64,000 nt of DNA from Luteimonas abyssi (lineage in GTDB: Bacteria; Pseudomonadota; Gammaproteobacteria; Xanthomonadales; Xanthomonadaceae): contig NZ_KQ759763.1 in the NCBI RefSeq assembly GCF_001482195.1, positions 3,695,559 to 3,759,558 of the forward strand, in the 5' to 3' direction. How positions within the stretch are numbered: position 1 is the stretch's first letter; the number at the start of each line of letters is the position of its first letter. The position numbers and the translations under genes were made by a program. This document shows positions 30,835 through 39,417 of this stretch, piece by piece. The notes beneath the pieces are model-generated. The model saw nothing but the letters and a program-made list of their open reading frames with translations. It did no database searches and was not told where the DNA came from.

Positions 30835-32220
30835 ATGCGCCCCGCAACGTATCTCGCGCCCCTGCTGCTCGCCGTGTCCGCCGTCGCCGCCGCACAGACC
30901 GGCGCGGAGGGCGAGGCGCATGCGCGCGCCATCGCCGCCGGCTACAAGGCGTTGACGTTGTGCAGCGCGCATTTCAACGCCGGGCGCACGCCGGAGCAGG
31001 TGGACGCGGTGGAGTTGCGTGGGATCTACCCCGAGTACGAGGACCAGGTGCACGCGCTGCAGGCCGACATCGATCCGCAGGCGCACACCGTGTCCGTCGC
31101 TTTCGACACCGGGCTGCCGCCGCGCATCGCCGCATGGCGACCGAACCTGGGCTGCGCGCAGTTGCCGATCGGCGCCACGGCGGACGCGATCGCGACGCTG
31201 CCGCGTTTCGACGCGCAGGCGCCCGCGCTCGACGCGCGCGACTGGCCGCGCGGCGATCGCGATGCGCACGGCGCCGCCGCCGGGGATCCCGGCGCGCTGG
31301 ACGCGGCCGTCGGTGCGGCGTTCTCGGGCGACGCCTACGGCGACGGCCATGCGACCACCGGCGTGGTGGTGGTGCAGGGCGGGCGCATCGTCGCCGAGCG
31401 CTATGCCGACGGCTTCGGTCCGCACGTGGCGCAGCGGACCTGGTCGGTCGCCAAGAGCCTGGCCGGTGCGCTGGTCGGCACGGCGGAGGCGGTGGACGGG
31501 TTCGACCCCGCGCAGCCCGCGCCGGTGCCGGAGTGGCAGCGGCCCGGCGACCCGCGTGCGGCGATCACCACCGAGCACCTGCTGCGCATGAGCAGCGGCC
31601 TGCACAGCGACACCGCCGGCAACCGCACCGACGCGCTGTACTTCGGCGGCATTACCGTGGCCGAGGCGGCGGCCGGCTGGCCGCTGTCGGCCACGCCCGG
31701 CACGCGCTTCCGCTATGCCAACAACGACAGCGTGCTGGCCGTGCACGCCCTGCGCGCAAGTCGTGACGACGAGGCGCGCGCGCTGGCGCGGCCCTACACC
31801 GACCTGTTCTGGCCGCTGGGCATGACCCGCACCTTCGCCGAAACCGACTGGCAGGGCGGTTACGTGCTGTCGAGCCAGGTCTGGTCGACCGCACGCGATC
31901 TCGCCCGCTTCGGCATGTTGCTGCGCGACGACGGCGTGTTCGAAGGCGAGCGCCTGCTGCCGGACGGCTGGGTACGCCGGGCGACCACCGCCTCCGGTCC
32001 GCAGCCCGACGGCGCGTTCGGCTACGGCGCCACACTGTGGCTGTTGCAGCGCTCGCCCGGGGTGCCGGTCGACGCATTCGCCGCGTTCGGCAACCGCGGC
32101 CAGTACGTGGTGGTGGTGCCGTCGCGCGGGGTGGTGATCGTGCGCCGCGGCGAGGATCACGCGGGCAATCGGTTCGACATCGCCGCCTTCGCCGCGGCGG
32201 TGCTGGCGACGCTGGATTGA
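30835..32220 (+). CDS. Exported serine hydrolase of the beta-lactamase/class C fold
   Basis: A 461-residue protein with a signal peptide (LAPLLLAVSAVAAAQ) and a serine beta-lactamase-like domain from about residue 150. The nucleophile motif SxxK is TWSVAKSLAGAL and the YxN motif is FRYANNDSVL. The segment LLRMSSGLHSD and the late DLARFGMLLRDDG are typical of the family (PF00144). Such proteins include esterases, D-aminopeptidases and penicillin-binding relatives; true beta-lactamase activity cannot be assumed. The first 130 residues carry a beta-rich domain with two cysteines. The ATG at 30835 directly begins the signal peptide. It stands alone and is convergent with the YjjJ-type kinase gene. 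Confidence 0.9.
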   Translation: MRPATYLAPLLLAVSAVAAAQTGAEGEAHARAIAAGYKALTLCSAHFNAGRTPEQVDAVELRGIYPEYEDQVHALQADIDPQAHTVSVAFDTGLPPRIAAWRPNLGCAQLPIGATADAIATLPRFDAQAPALDARDWPRGDRDAHGAAAGDPGALDAAVGAAFSGDAYGDGHATTGVVVVQGGRIVAERYADGFGPHVAQRTWSVAKSLAGALVGTAEAVDGFDPAQPAPVPEWQRPGDPRAAITTEHLLRMSSGLHSDTAGNRTDALYFGGITVAEAAAGWPLSATPGTRFRYANNDSVLAVHALRASRDDEARALARPYTDLFWPLGMTRTFAETDWQGGYVLSSQVWSTARDLARFGMLLRDDGVFEGERLLPDGWVRRATTASGPQPDGAFGYGATLWLLQRSPGVPVDAFAAFGNRGQYVVVVPSRGVVIVRRGEDHAGNRFDIAAFAAAVLATLD

Positions 32221-32243
32221 GCCCGGCGCGCCCGAGGCGCCGC

Positions 32244-32259
32244 GCCCGCGTGCGCGGGC
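32244..32259. terminator. Hairpin between convergent genes
   Basis: GCCCGCG (32244-32250) and CGCGGGC (32253-32259) form a GC-only 7-bp inverted repeat in the 58-bp gap between the hydrolase gene and the YjjJ-type gene. There is no T tract. A terminator role is plausible but weakly supported. Confidence 0.35.
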
Positions 32260-32278
32260 CCGGCGCACATGGACGTGC

Positions 32279-33658
32279 TCAGGCGACGCGTGTCCTGGCC
32301 TGCGACAGCTGCGCCCGCATGTGCGCGGCGATGTCGCGAAAGGGTGCGGACAGGGTGTCCTCGTCTGTCGCGCGTGCCCAGAAGTCGGCGGCCCACGTCG
32401 CTGCCTCGTGCCAGTCGGCGGCGTGCTCGGGCGGCGGCAGCGGCAGCCGCACGTCGCGGTCCACCACCTCCCCGCTCGATGCCGGCCGGAACGCCATGGG
32501 CAGCATGTCGTAGGCCGGTGCGAGCGCCAGCGGCAGGTCGTCGGCGAGCATCAGGGCGGCGTTGCCCAGGTGCATGTCGTTGTTGCCGATCAGGGCGCCG
32601 AACCAGGCCAGCAGACGCAACCGGCGTGCCTGGTCCGCCGCCAGCCAGCCATCGTCCTCGAGCTGTCGCGCGTAGCGCCACCACTCGATGCGGCCATGGC
32701 CATGGAAGGCCGCATCCACGGCCGCCAGCGAGACCACGCCGCGGCGGCCGAGCATCGGGGTGCGGTCGAAGCGCGACGATTGCAGGAACACGCGCCCGTC
32801 CGCGTCCAGCAGCTCGCTGTCGGCGGCGGCGATGCCCTGGCGGCGCAACACGGTGCCGGCGAGATGCTCGCAGCGCAGCAGGTCGGCCCAGCGGCTCGCG
32901 GCGCCGGGCGCGGCACGGTCGCTGAACTTCACGATCGCCTCGTCGTGGCCGCCGTCGGCGAGGCGCAGGATGGCGACGAACTTGGGCTGCTCGCCGCCGG
33001 CCGAGGAGCCGACGTCTTCGCCGCGGAGCGCGGCGTCCGCGCGCGCGGGATAGGCCGCGGCGCGGGCGTCGGGCGCGATCACGTCCGCGGGGTGCAGCGT
33101 GCCCTGCAGCGCCCGCTGCAGGGCGGTCTCGCCGAGCACGAGATCGCCGGGCGAGTCGTCGCCGTGGTGCAGCAGGGCGAGCAGGATGTCGTCGGTCTGC
33201 CAACGGCTCAGGTCCGCAGGCGCGCCGATGCGTTCGCCGACCCGGCGCGCGAATGCGCGCCCGAGGAAGCCCTGCGGGCGCTGGTCGTCCAGGAACCACG
33301 GCAGGCCCGGGAACACGCCGTCGTCGAACGGCGGGCGGCACCACATCGCGCCCGCCACGGCAGGCTCGAAACGGTGGCCGCCGTCGCCGAGCGCGGTGAG
33401 TTCGCCGAGCGGCTGCGCCTTCGCGTCCGGGCCGATGCGGTACACCGGCCAGCGGGTGCCGGCGCGTCCTACGCGACGTGCCCAGGCATAGCACGTGGCG
33501 CGCGCGCGGCCGATGCGGACGATATCGTCGCCGGCGGCCGCCACCAGGCGCGAGACCGTCGGCTGGCTGATGCCCAGGGCCGTGCCGATCGCCCTGGCGG
33601 TCAACGCGCCTTCGCGGCGTAGCAGGCTCTGCAGCGCGGGCAGGCGGGCGTCTCGCAT
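32279..33658 (-). CDS. yjjJ: HipA-family kinase, YjjJ type, with fused N-terminal helix-turn-helix
   Basis: A 459-residue protein combining a DNA-binding head and a HipA-like Ser/Thr kinase. Residues 1-60 hold a winged helix-turn-helix (ARAIGTALGISQPTVSRLVA). The kinase part has the HipA-N-like and catalytic segments: a GEQPKFVAIL strand, the catalytic loop IGNNDMHLGNAAL (Asp and Asn) and the metal-binding AYDMLPM. HipA kinases phosphorylate glutamyl-tRNA synthetase or other synthetases and are neutralised by a separate HipB antitoxin. YjjJ-type proteins carry their own DNA-binding domain and have no HipB partner; none is seen here. The upstream region is strikingly AT-rich with tandem 12-bp repeats, which suggests self-repression through the fused helix-turn-helix. 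Confidence 0.88.
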   Translation of the reverse strand: MRDARLPALQSLLRREGALTARAIGTALGISQPTVSRLVAAAGDDIVRIGRARATCYAWARRVGRAGTRWPVYRIGPDAKAQPLGELTALGDGGHRFEPAVAGAMWCRPPFDDGVFPGLPWFLDDQRPQGFLGRAFARRVGERIGAPADLSRWQTDDILLALLHHGDDSPGDLVLGETALQRALQGTLHPADVIAPDARAAAYPARADAALRGEDVGSSAGGEQPKFVAILRLADGGHDEAIVKFSDRAAPGAASRWADLLRCEHLAGTVLRRQGIAAADSELLDADGRVFLQSSRFDRTPMLGRRGVVSLAAVDAAFHGHGRIEWWRYARQLEDDGWLAADQARRLRLLAWFGALIGNNDMHLGNAALMLADDLPLALAPAYDMLPMAFRPASSGEVVDRDVRLPLPPPEHAADWHEAATWAADFWARATDEDTLSAPFRDIAAHMRAQLSQARTRVA

Positions 33659-34019
33659 GCCCAGATTGAATAGATAATTGAATGGATAGTCAAACGGTGA
33701 ATGTGCAAGATATCCAATTATAACGGGATTTTTTTGGCATCTGAGCAATCGATATCGTTGCTGAGTGAATAGATAAATTGATGCATCGAGGCGGCGCGGT
33801 CCGCCCCGAAGGCGGTCGGTCCCGGCCATTCGGGCCAAGGCCTGCGGCGGCTCAGTCCATCGGCGCGCCCCTTCACCATGCATTTGCCCAGGTCGAGGGT
33901 GTCGCCGTCGCCGCGGTGATGCAGCAGTTCGACCGTCGCCTGCCCGGTGCGCTAGCGGCACCGGTGACGACGGCGACTCCGGCCGGCGCCCCGGCGCGTC
34001 GGGCCGGGGCGCGGGCGGC
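33659..34019. other. Gap of about 360 bp, AT-rich near the YjjJ start, otherwise empty
   Basis: About 120 bp next to the YjjJ gene are unusually AT-rich for this genome and form its promoter and operator region. The remaining part up to the SDR gene is GC-rich and holds no recognisable gene. Confidence 0.6.
33666..33783 (-). promoter_or_regulatory. AT-rich promoter with repeated TTGAATAGATAA-type operators
   Basis: TTGAATAGATAA (33666-33677) is followed immediately by TTGAATGGATAG (33678-33689). A further copy with an adjacent TTGA occurs at 33766-33783 (TGAATAGATAAATTGA). The first two lie between the promoter and the start codon of the YjjJ-type gene. On the minus strand a perfect TATAAT (33717-33722) could be the -10, with an A-tract upstream; a -35 is not clear (TTGCTC with 20-bp spacing). 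The layout fits a self-repressing HipA-type gene. Confidence 0.55.
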
Positions 34020-34766
34020 TCAGGCCGGGCTGGCCACGGGGCGGACCACGATGTCGGTGGTGTCGACATCGGCCGGCTGGCCGATGGCATGGGCGATGGC
34101 GTTGCCGATCGCCTCCGGCTTCAGGGCGACCTTGCGGAACGTGCGCATCGCCTCGGCGCTGCCTTCGTCGGTGATGGTGTCGGCGAGCTCGGACTCCACG
34201 ACGCCCGGATACACGCAGGTCACACGCAGCGTGTCGTTCTCCTGGCGCAGGCCATCGGAGATGGCGCGCACCGCGAACTTGGTCGCGCAGTAGACGGCGG
34301 CGGTGGGCATGACGTACAGCCCGCCGATGGACGACACGCTGATGATGTGGCCGCTGCCCTGCGCCTGCATGGTCGGCAGGACTGCGGCGATGCCGTACAG
34401 CACGCCTTTGATGTTGACGTCGACCATGCGGTCCCATTCGTCGACCTTCAGCGCGGCCATCGGCGAGAGCGGCATGACGCCCGCGTTGTTGACGATCACA
34501 TCGATACGCCCGTGTTGCGCCAGCGCGAAGTCGGCGAACGCCTGGACATCGTCGCGGCGGGTCACGTCGAGCGCGCGCGCATGGGCGGTGCCGCCGGCTG
34601 CGGTGATGGCCTCGACGAGGCCTTCGAGCCGGTCGAGCCGACGGGCGCCGAGCACGACGCGCGCGCCGCGCGCGGCGAGGGTTTTCGCGGTGGCTTCGCC
34701 GATGCCGCTGCTGGCGCCGGTGATGAGGACGACCTTGTCGCGGATGGTGTCGTGAGGGGTGCTCAT
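34020..34766 (-). CDS. Short-chain dehydrogenase/reductase (classical SDR)
   Basis: A 248-residue cytosolic SDR. Motifs: cofactor loop ITGASSGIGEATAK, the Arg after GARR that suggests NADP(H), NNAGVM, catalytic Ser in SVSSIGG and Tyr/Lys in YCATKFA. It probably reduces a carbonyl or oxidises an alcohol; the substrate is unknown. The next gene in the same direction upstream (34816-35217) encodes an Atu4866-type protein, and a LysR gene is divergent from that. The gene triplet recurs in other bacteria, which hints at a common regulated function. Confidence 0.93.
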   Translation of the reverse strand: MSTPHDTIRDKVVLITGASSGIGEATAKTLAARGARVVLGARRLDRLEGLVEAITAAGGTAHARALDVTRRDDVQAFADFALAQHGRIDVIVNNAGVMPLSPMAALKVDEWDRMVDVNIKGVLYGIAAVLPTMQAQGSGHIISVSSIGGLYVMPTAAVYCATKFAVRAISDGLRQENDTLRVTCVYPGVVESELADTITDEGSAEAMRTFRKVALKPEAIGNAIAHAIGQPADVDTTDIVVRPVASPA

Positions 34767-34815
34767 GAGGGAACTCCTGATGGTGTGGACACGGATGGGG
34801 GAAGGGCGCTCGGGG

Positions 34816-35217
34816 TCACTCGGTGCCGGCGCGCGGGGTCTCGCGCCGCAGCACCATGCCGCCGTGGTAGAGCACGTCGTCGACGAACTCGCCGTCGGCG
34901 GTGAACCCGGTGTCGTCCACGTAGTCGATGTGGTGGCCGGTGATCGTGTAGCGGCCCTGGTAGGCGCTCTGGCGCCGGCCGCGGGCTTCGTCGTAGCGGC
35001 CCACGCCGTTCACGTCGGGGGCGAGCAGTTCGTGGCGGACGTGGCCGTCGTCGGTGACCCACATGCCGACGTAGGGGTGCGATGCGGACATGGCGGTGTG
35101 CTCGTTCTGCGCGAAGGTGGGCAGGGACGCGGCGGCGAAGGCGGCCGCGAGGGGGAGGCCCAGCCGGGGGCTGGCGGGCCGGGGACGGCGGAACCGCGGG
35201 GGCGGTGGGGGATGCAC
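34816..35217 (-). CDS. Atu4866-domain protein with N-terminal signal
   Basis: A 133-residue protein. The N-terminal 36 residues (basic, Pro-rich, then LGLPLAAAFAAASLPTFAQN) look like a signal peptide. The mature part matches the Atu4866 family: VGMWVTDDGHVRHELL, RYDEARGRRQSAYQGRYTI and YVDDTGFTADGEFVDDVLYH. This lipocalin-like beta-rich family is of unknown function. The start is a GTG at 35217, preceded by AAGGAG with about 7 nt spacing, the strongest site around. It is the first gene of a leftward pair with the SDR and is divergent from a LysR gene across a region with repeated CTAAC/GTTAG half-sites. Confidence 0.88.
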   Translation of the reverse strand: MHPPPPPRFRRPRPASPRLGLPLAAAFAAASLPTFAQNEHTAMSASHPYVGMWVTDDGHVRHELLAPDVNGVGRYDEARGRRQSAYQGRYTITGHHIDYVDDTGFTADGEFVDDVLYHGGMVLRRETPRAGTE

Positions 35218-35320
35218 GGGCGTCTCCTTCGGAATGGGTGGGATGCGTGGCGTGACAGGGCCGGCGACCCTGTGCCGTCCAAGCTAGTGACCGGCGGGCG
35301 TCGAGAGAACTGGCGCATCA

Positions 35321-35348
35321 CTAACTGCATTGGTTAGGGTTGCTAACC
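35321..35348. promoter_or_regulatory. Three alternating CTAAC/GTTAG half-sites, LysR operator candidate
   Basis: CTAAC (35321-35325), GGTTAG (35332-35337) and CTAACC (35343-35348) alternate in orientation, so two overlapping dyads result. The stronger is GGTTAG-GGTTG-CTAACC (17 bp). The last half-site touches the ATG of the LysR gene at 35349. The region is shared with the divergent Atu4866/SDR pair, so control of both sides by this regulator is likely. Confidence 0.65.
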
Positions 35349-36245
35349 ATGGAGACCGATCTCAACCTGTTGCGGGTGTTTCTGGCGGTCGCACGAAGCG
35401 ACAACTTTCGCGTCGCGGCCGACCGCCTGGGCGTGACCCGTTCGGCCGTCAGCCAGGCGATGCGCCGGCTCGAAGACGGACTCGGCATCGCCCTGGTCCA
35501 ACGCTCCACGCGTCATGTGCGCCTGACCGAGGCGGGCGAGCGCCTGCACCGGCGCATCGCCGAACCCTTGTCGGCCGTGGCCGAGGCGCTGGACGAGGTG
35601 GCCGACGACGGTCCGCCGCGCGGCGTGTTGCGCGTCGCGGTCACCTCGATCGCCGAGCAGTTCCTGTCGGGACCGCTGATCGCGACCTTCGCGGACGCGT
35701 ACCCCGGGATCACCGTGGACGTGACCGTGACGGATGCCGAATTCGACATCGTCGGTGCGGGTTTCGACGCCGGTGTGCGCCTGGGCGAGGTGATCGAGCA
35801 GGACATGATCGCGGTGGCGCTGACCGGCCCGCAACGCGAGGTGGTGGTGGCCGCACCGGACTACGTGGCACGCCACGGGGTACCGGTCCACCCGCGCGAC
35901 CTGGTGGCTCACCGCTGCATCGGCTGGCGCGCGGCGCCGGAGGTCGCGCCGCATCGCTGGGAGTTCGTGGAGAGCGGGCAGCCGTTCGACGTGCAGGTCG
36001 AACCGCAGGTCACCACCAACGACATGCTGCTGATGATCCGCACCGCGCTGGCCGGCGGCGGCATCACCTTCGGGATCGAGGACACCTTCCGTCCCTGGCT
36101 CGATCGCGGCGAGCTGGTCGCGCTGCTGGGCGATTATCTGCCGCCGTTCCCGGGCTTCTTCCTGTATTTCCCCAGTCGTCACAACCAGCCGCGGAAGCTG
36201 CGCGCGCTGATCGAGCACGTCCGCGCGTTCCGCGATGCGGCGTGA
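35349..36245 (+). CDS. LysR-family transcriptional regulator (SDR/Atu4866 locus)
   Basis: A 298-residue LysR regulator with a standard winged helix-turn-helix (residues about 8-65: DNFRVAADRLGVTRSAVSQA, then VQRSTRHVRLTEAGERL) and a co-inducer binding domain. It is divergent from the Atu4866 and SDR genes across 131 bp that carry repeated half-sites beside its own start. The start at 35349 follows the last half-site, leaving little room for a classical ribosome binding site. The inducer is unknown. It is a paralogue of the CrgA-like LysR proteins at 3167 and 39680. Confidence 0.93.
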   Translation: METDLNLLRVFLAVARSDNFRVAADRLGVTRSAVSQAMRRLEDGLGIALVQRSTRHVRLTEAGERLHRRIAEPLSAVAEALDEVADDGPPRGVLRVAVTSIAEQFLSGPLIATFADAYPGITVDVTVTDAEFDIVGAGFDAGVRLGEVIEQDMIAVALTGPQREVVVAAPDYVARHGVPVHPRDLVAHRCIGWRAAPEVAPHRWEFVESGQPFDVQVEPQVTTNDMLLMIRTALAGGGITFGIEDTFRPWLDRGELVALLGDYLPPFPGFFLYFPSRHNQPRKLRALIEHVRAFRDAA

Positions 36246-36393
36246 GGGCCGCCCCCCCGGCCGTGGATGCCACCAGACGCAGGGTGCGTGACCCGACGTG
36301 CCGTTCGCGGGCACCGGCCGGCACCCCCGGGCACGCGACACCGTCCGGCCTGTGGTTTCATGTCCGGCCCGCCCGCAGCGTTGGCATTCCCCC

Positions 36394-37368
36394 ATGAGTT
36401 CCGACCTCGCCCGGATCGTGTCGACGCGGCAGGCGCGCACGATCGCATCGATCAAACGCCAGGCCCGCCAGCAGGGCATCACCGGCACCGCGCTGGAGGG
36501 CGTCACCCTCCTGCGTGCGGACCGTTCCGCGACAGCCGCCAAGGCGCTGTACGAGCCGTCGGTCGTGATCCTCGTCCAGGGTCGGAAGCGCGGTGTCCAC
36601 GGCGGCACGCAGTTCGTCTACGACGCGCGCCACTATCTGGTGCTGTCGGTGCCGTTGCCGTTCGAAGTCCAGACCGAAGCGAGCGCGCAGACGCCGCTGC
36701 TGGGTCTGAGCCTGCGGGTCGATCCGGGTACGGTCGCCGAGCTGCTGCTGGAGCTCGATCCGGCGATGCGACCGGGCGGCGGCCACGTGGCGCCGACGAC
36801 GATGTTCGCCACCCGCCTCGACGAACCCCTCGAAGATGCGGTGCTGCGTCTGGTCGAGGCGCTGGAATCGCCGGTGGAGGCGCGCGTGCTCGGCCCGGGC
36901 ATCGTGCGCGAGATCATGTATCGGGTGCTGATCGGCGAGCAGGGCGACGGCCTGCGCGCGGCCTTGCGCCCGGGTGGCGATTTCGCGCGTCTGGCCGGCG
37001 TGTTGCGCCGCATCCACGCCGACTACGCCTACGGGTTCGACGTGGCCACGCTCGCGCACGAGGCAGGCATGAGCGTGCCGGCCTTCCATGCCCGCTTCAA
37101 GGCGGTGACCACGACCACGCCGATCCAGTACATCAAGGCCATCCGCCTGCACCAGGCGCGCGTGCTGATGATCCGCGAAGGCCTGACCGCGGCTGCCGCG
37201 GCGGGCCGGGTCGGCTACGAAAGCCCGTCGCAGTTCAGCCGCGAATTCAAGCGGCTGTTCGGCCGCAGCCCGAGCGACGAGGTGCGGCAGTTGCGCGATC
37301 TGCTGGCGTTCGCGCCGGCCGCCGATGCGCCGGTTGCCGAGGATGCCGGCCTTGCGCCGGTGACTTGA
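36394..37368 (+). CDS. AraC-family transcriptional regulator with AraC_N-type sensor
   Basis: A 324-residue regulator. The N-terminal half (about 25-190) matches the AraC_N family (PF06719-like): ALYEPSVVILVQGRKRG, YDARHYLVLSVPLPFE and a PLLGLSLRVDPG segment. The C-terminal AraC domain has its first helix-turn-helix near DVATLAHEAGMSVPAFHARF and the family signature GRVGYESPSQFSREFKRLFG. Such regulators often sit next to the oxidoreductase genes they control. Here the adjacent genes are a LysR regulator and a DUF885 lipoprotein, so the target is unclear. The start follows a pyrimidine-rich leader, without a strong ribosome binding site. The gene is in the same direction as the LysR gene (148-bp gap). 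Confidence 0.92.
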   Translation: MSSDLARIVSTRQARTIASIKRQARQQGITGTALEGVTLLRADRSATAAKALYEPSVVILVQGRKRGVHGGTQFVYDARHYLVLSVPLPFEVQTEASAQTPLLGLSLRVDPGTVAELLLELDPAMRPGGGHVAPTTMFATRLDEPLEDAVLRLVEALESPVEARVLGPGIVREIMYRVLIGEQGDGLRAALRPGGDFARLAGVLRRIHADYAYGFDVATLAHEAGMSVPAFHARFKAVTTTTPIQYIKAIRLHQARVLMIREGLTAAAAAGRVGYESPSQFSREFKRLFGRSPSDEVRQLRDLLAFAPAADAPVAEDAGLAPVT

Positions 37369-37424
37369 ACCCGGCGCTCTGAAACAGGGCGTCCTGAACC
37401 CCGGTGCGCTGAACCCGGCGACCC
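37366..37424. repeat. Degenerate tandem repeat (TGAACCCGGCG...) starting at the AraC stop codon
   Basis: Four units of 14-15 bp follow one another: TGAACCCGGCGCTC, TGAAACAGGGCGTCC, TGAACCCCGGTGCGC and TGAACCCGGCGACCC. The first TGA is the stop codon of the AraC gene. The array lies in the gap before the convergent DUF885 gene and is not coding. Confidence 0.65.
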
Positions 37425-37551
37425 GGCAGCGTACGGCGCGCTGTCGTACGGGGGTGCCCACGCCCGGCGCGGGCACCGTGTCATCCGGTGCCGGCTCGTT
37501 GCGGCACGGCGGGATGCAGAGGCATCCCGCCGGATCGAGGCCAGCGTCGCG

Positions 37552-39417
37552 TCAGCCTGCCTGCTGCTGCGCGATCCACTGGTCCACGCGACGCTCCAGC
37601 AGGTCGAGCGGCATCGCGCCGCCGCCCAGGATGGTGTCGTGGAAGCCGCGGATGTCGAAGTCGTCGCCCAGCGCGGCCTCGGCCTTCCGACGCAACTCCT
37701 GCATCCGGATCATGCCGACCTTATAGGCCGTGGCCTGGCCCGGCATGATCAGGTAGCGACGCACTTCGGACTGGATCGCCGCCGGCGGCACCGAGGCGTT
37801 CTCGCGGAAGTAGTCGATCGCCTGCTGCTCGGTCCAGCCCTTGGCGTGCAGGCCGGTGTCGACCACCAGGCGGATCGCGCGCCACATTTCCGAAGTCAGC
37901 CGGCCGTACTCGGAATACGGATCCTCGTAGGTGCCGGGGATCTCGGTGGCCAGCCACTCGGAGTACAGGCCCCAGCCTTCGGTGTAGGCGGTGGTGAACG
38001 CCTGGGTGCGGAAGGTCGGCACGCCCTCGAGTTCCTGCGCGATCGAGATCTGCATGTGATGGCCCGGCAGGCCTTCGTGGTACGCGATCACCTCGAGCTC
38101 CGGCTTGGGCATCGCGTTCATGTCCGACAGGTGCGCGTAGTAGATGCCGGGACGCGAGCCGTCCGGGGTGCCCGGGAAGTAGTGCTGGGCGGCGCCGGGC
38201 TGTTCGCGGAACGGCTCCACCCGGCGCACCACGAGCTCGGCCTTGGGCAGCAGGCCGAAATACTCCGGCAGGTGCTCGCGGATGTTGTCGATCAGGCGCG
38301 TGGCCTCGTCGATGTAGGCCTGGCGACCCTCGTCGGTATCGGGGAACTTGAACTGCGGGTCGCTGCCGATGAAGGCGAAGAATGCCTGCAGGTCGCCGTC
38401 GAAGCCGACCCGGTCCTTGAGCGCTTCCATTTCGCCGCGCAGGCGCACGACTTCGTCCAGGCCCAGCTGATGGACCTCGTCGGCGCTCATGTCGGTGGTG
38501 GTGTTCTCGCGCAACTGGTAGGCGTAGTAATCCGCACCGTTGGCCTGGGTGGTGCCGACGCCGGCCGGATTCTCCAGTGCATTGGGCAGCTCTTCCTCGC
38601 TCCAGGCGATCAGGCGCTCGTAGGCGGGCGCGACCTGGTCGATCAGCGCGGTGCGTGCCTCCTCCTTCAGCGCGTCGGCGCGTTCGGCGTCGATCTCGCC
38701 GCTTTCCACCAGCGCATCGGCCTTGGCCTGCAGGTCGGCCCACAGCGCGCTGGCCTCGCCGTCGTCGAACGGCGCACCCGAGATCACCTTGCGCGACTGG
38801 TCGATCACGCCTTCGAAGGCGAAGCGCGGCGGGCGGATGCCCTGGCCGGCGGCGCCACGGGCGCGCTCGACGAGCTGGTCGAGCATGGTCGGCGCGGCGT
38901 TCAGGCGTGCGATGTAGGCCTGGTAGTCCTGCTCGTTCTCGACCTTGTGGAAGTTGATCAGGAAGGTCGGCAGCATGCTGTGCATGCCGTTCATCTGGTC
39001 GAACAGGTACGCGTTGGCGATGAAAGGCTCGCCTGCGCGCGCGCTCTCGTACTGGCGCTTCCACAGATCCCACGACAGCTTGGCCTCGTCGTCGAGGGCG
39101 TCGTAGTCGAAGGTGGACTCCATCTCCTGCACCGAGCGCGACAGCCATTCCAGGCGCTGGCGCTGGGCGGCCTCGGAGGCGTCGTCGAGCCGGTCGTTGA
39201 GATCCTTGCGGCCGAGGAAGGTCAGCTGCAGCGGGCTGAACTGCAACAGCTCCTCGTACTTGGTCTCGAACCAGGCGTTGAGGCGCGCGGATTCGTTCTC
39301 CGCCTGCTCGGTGGTGCCGTTGCCGGCGTTGGTGTCGGTGCTGGTGTTGGGCTGCGGCGAGCACGCCGCCAGGGCCAATGCGAGGGCCAGGGTGCTGCAG
39401 GCGAAGACGGGACGCAC
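37552..39417 (-). CDS. DUF885-family lipoprotein (putative metallopeptidase-like)
   Basis: A 621-residue lipoprotein of the DUF885 family. The signal (RPVFACSTLALALALAAC, with Cys as lipid site) is short and complete if the GTG at 39417 is the start. AGGAG lies about 9 nt before that codon. An upstream TTG in the same frame has no such site. The fold is mainly helical, and the most conserved part is YHEGLPGHHMQ, in which His, Glu and His are arranged like a zinc site (HExxxHH), followed by TAYTEGWGLYSEWL. The family is predicted to be metal-dependent peptidases acting outside the cytoplasm, but the substrates are unproven. It is monocistronic. Length is typical for Xanthomonadaceae relatives. 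Confidence 0.9.
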   Translation of the reverse strand: MRPVFACSTLALALALAACSPQPNTSTDTNAGNGTTEQAENESARLNAWFETKYEELLQFSPLQLTFLGRKDLNDRLDDASEAAQRQRLEWLSRSVQEMESTFDYDALDDEAKLSWDLWKRQYESARAGEPFIANAYLFDQMNGMHSMLPTFLINFHKVENEQDYQAYIARLNAAPTMLDQLVERARGAAGQGIRPPRFAFEGVIDQSRKVISGAPFDDGEASALWADLQAKADALVESGEIDAERADALKEEARTALIDQVAPAYERLIAWSEEELPNALENPAGVGTTQANGADYYAYQLRENTTTDMSADEVHQLGLDEVVRLRGEMEALKDRVGFDGDLQAFFAFIGSDPQFKFPDTDEGRQAYIDEATRLIDNIREHLPEYFGLLPKAELVVRRVEPFREQPGAAQHYFPGTPDGSRPGIYYAHLSDMNAMPKPELEVIAYHEGLPGHHMQISIAQELEGVPTFRTQAFTTAYTEGWGLYSEWLATEIPGTYEDPYSEYGRLTSEMWRAIRLVVDTGLHAKGWTEQQAIDYFRENASVPPAAIQSEVRRYLIMPGQATAYKVGMIRMQELRRKAEAALGDDFDIRGFHDTILGGGAMPLDLLERRVDQWIAQQQAG

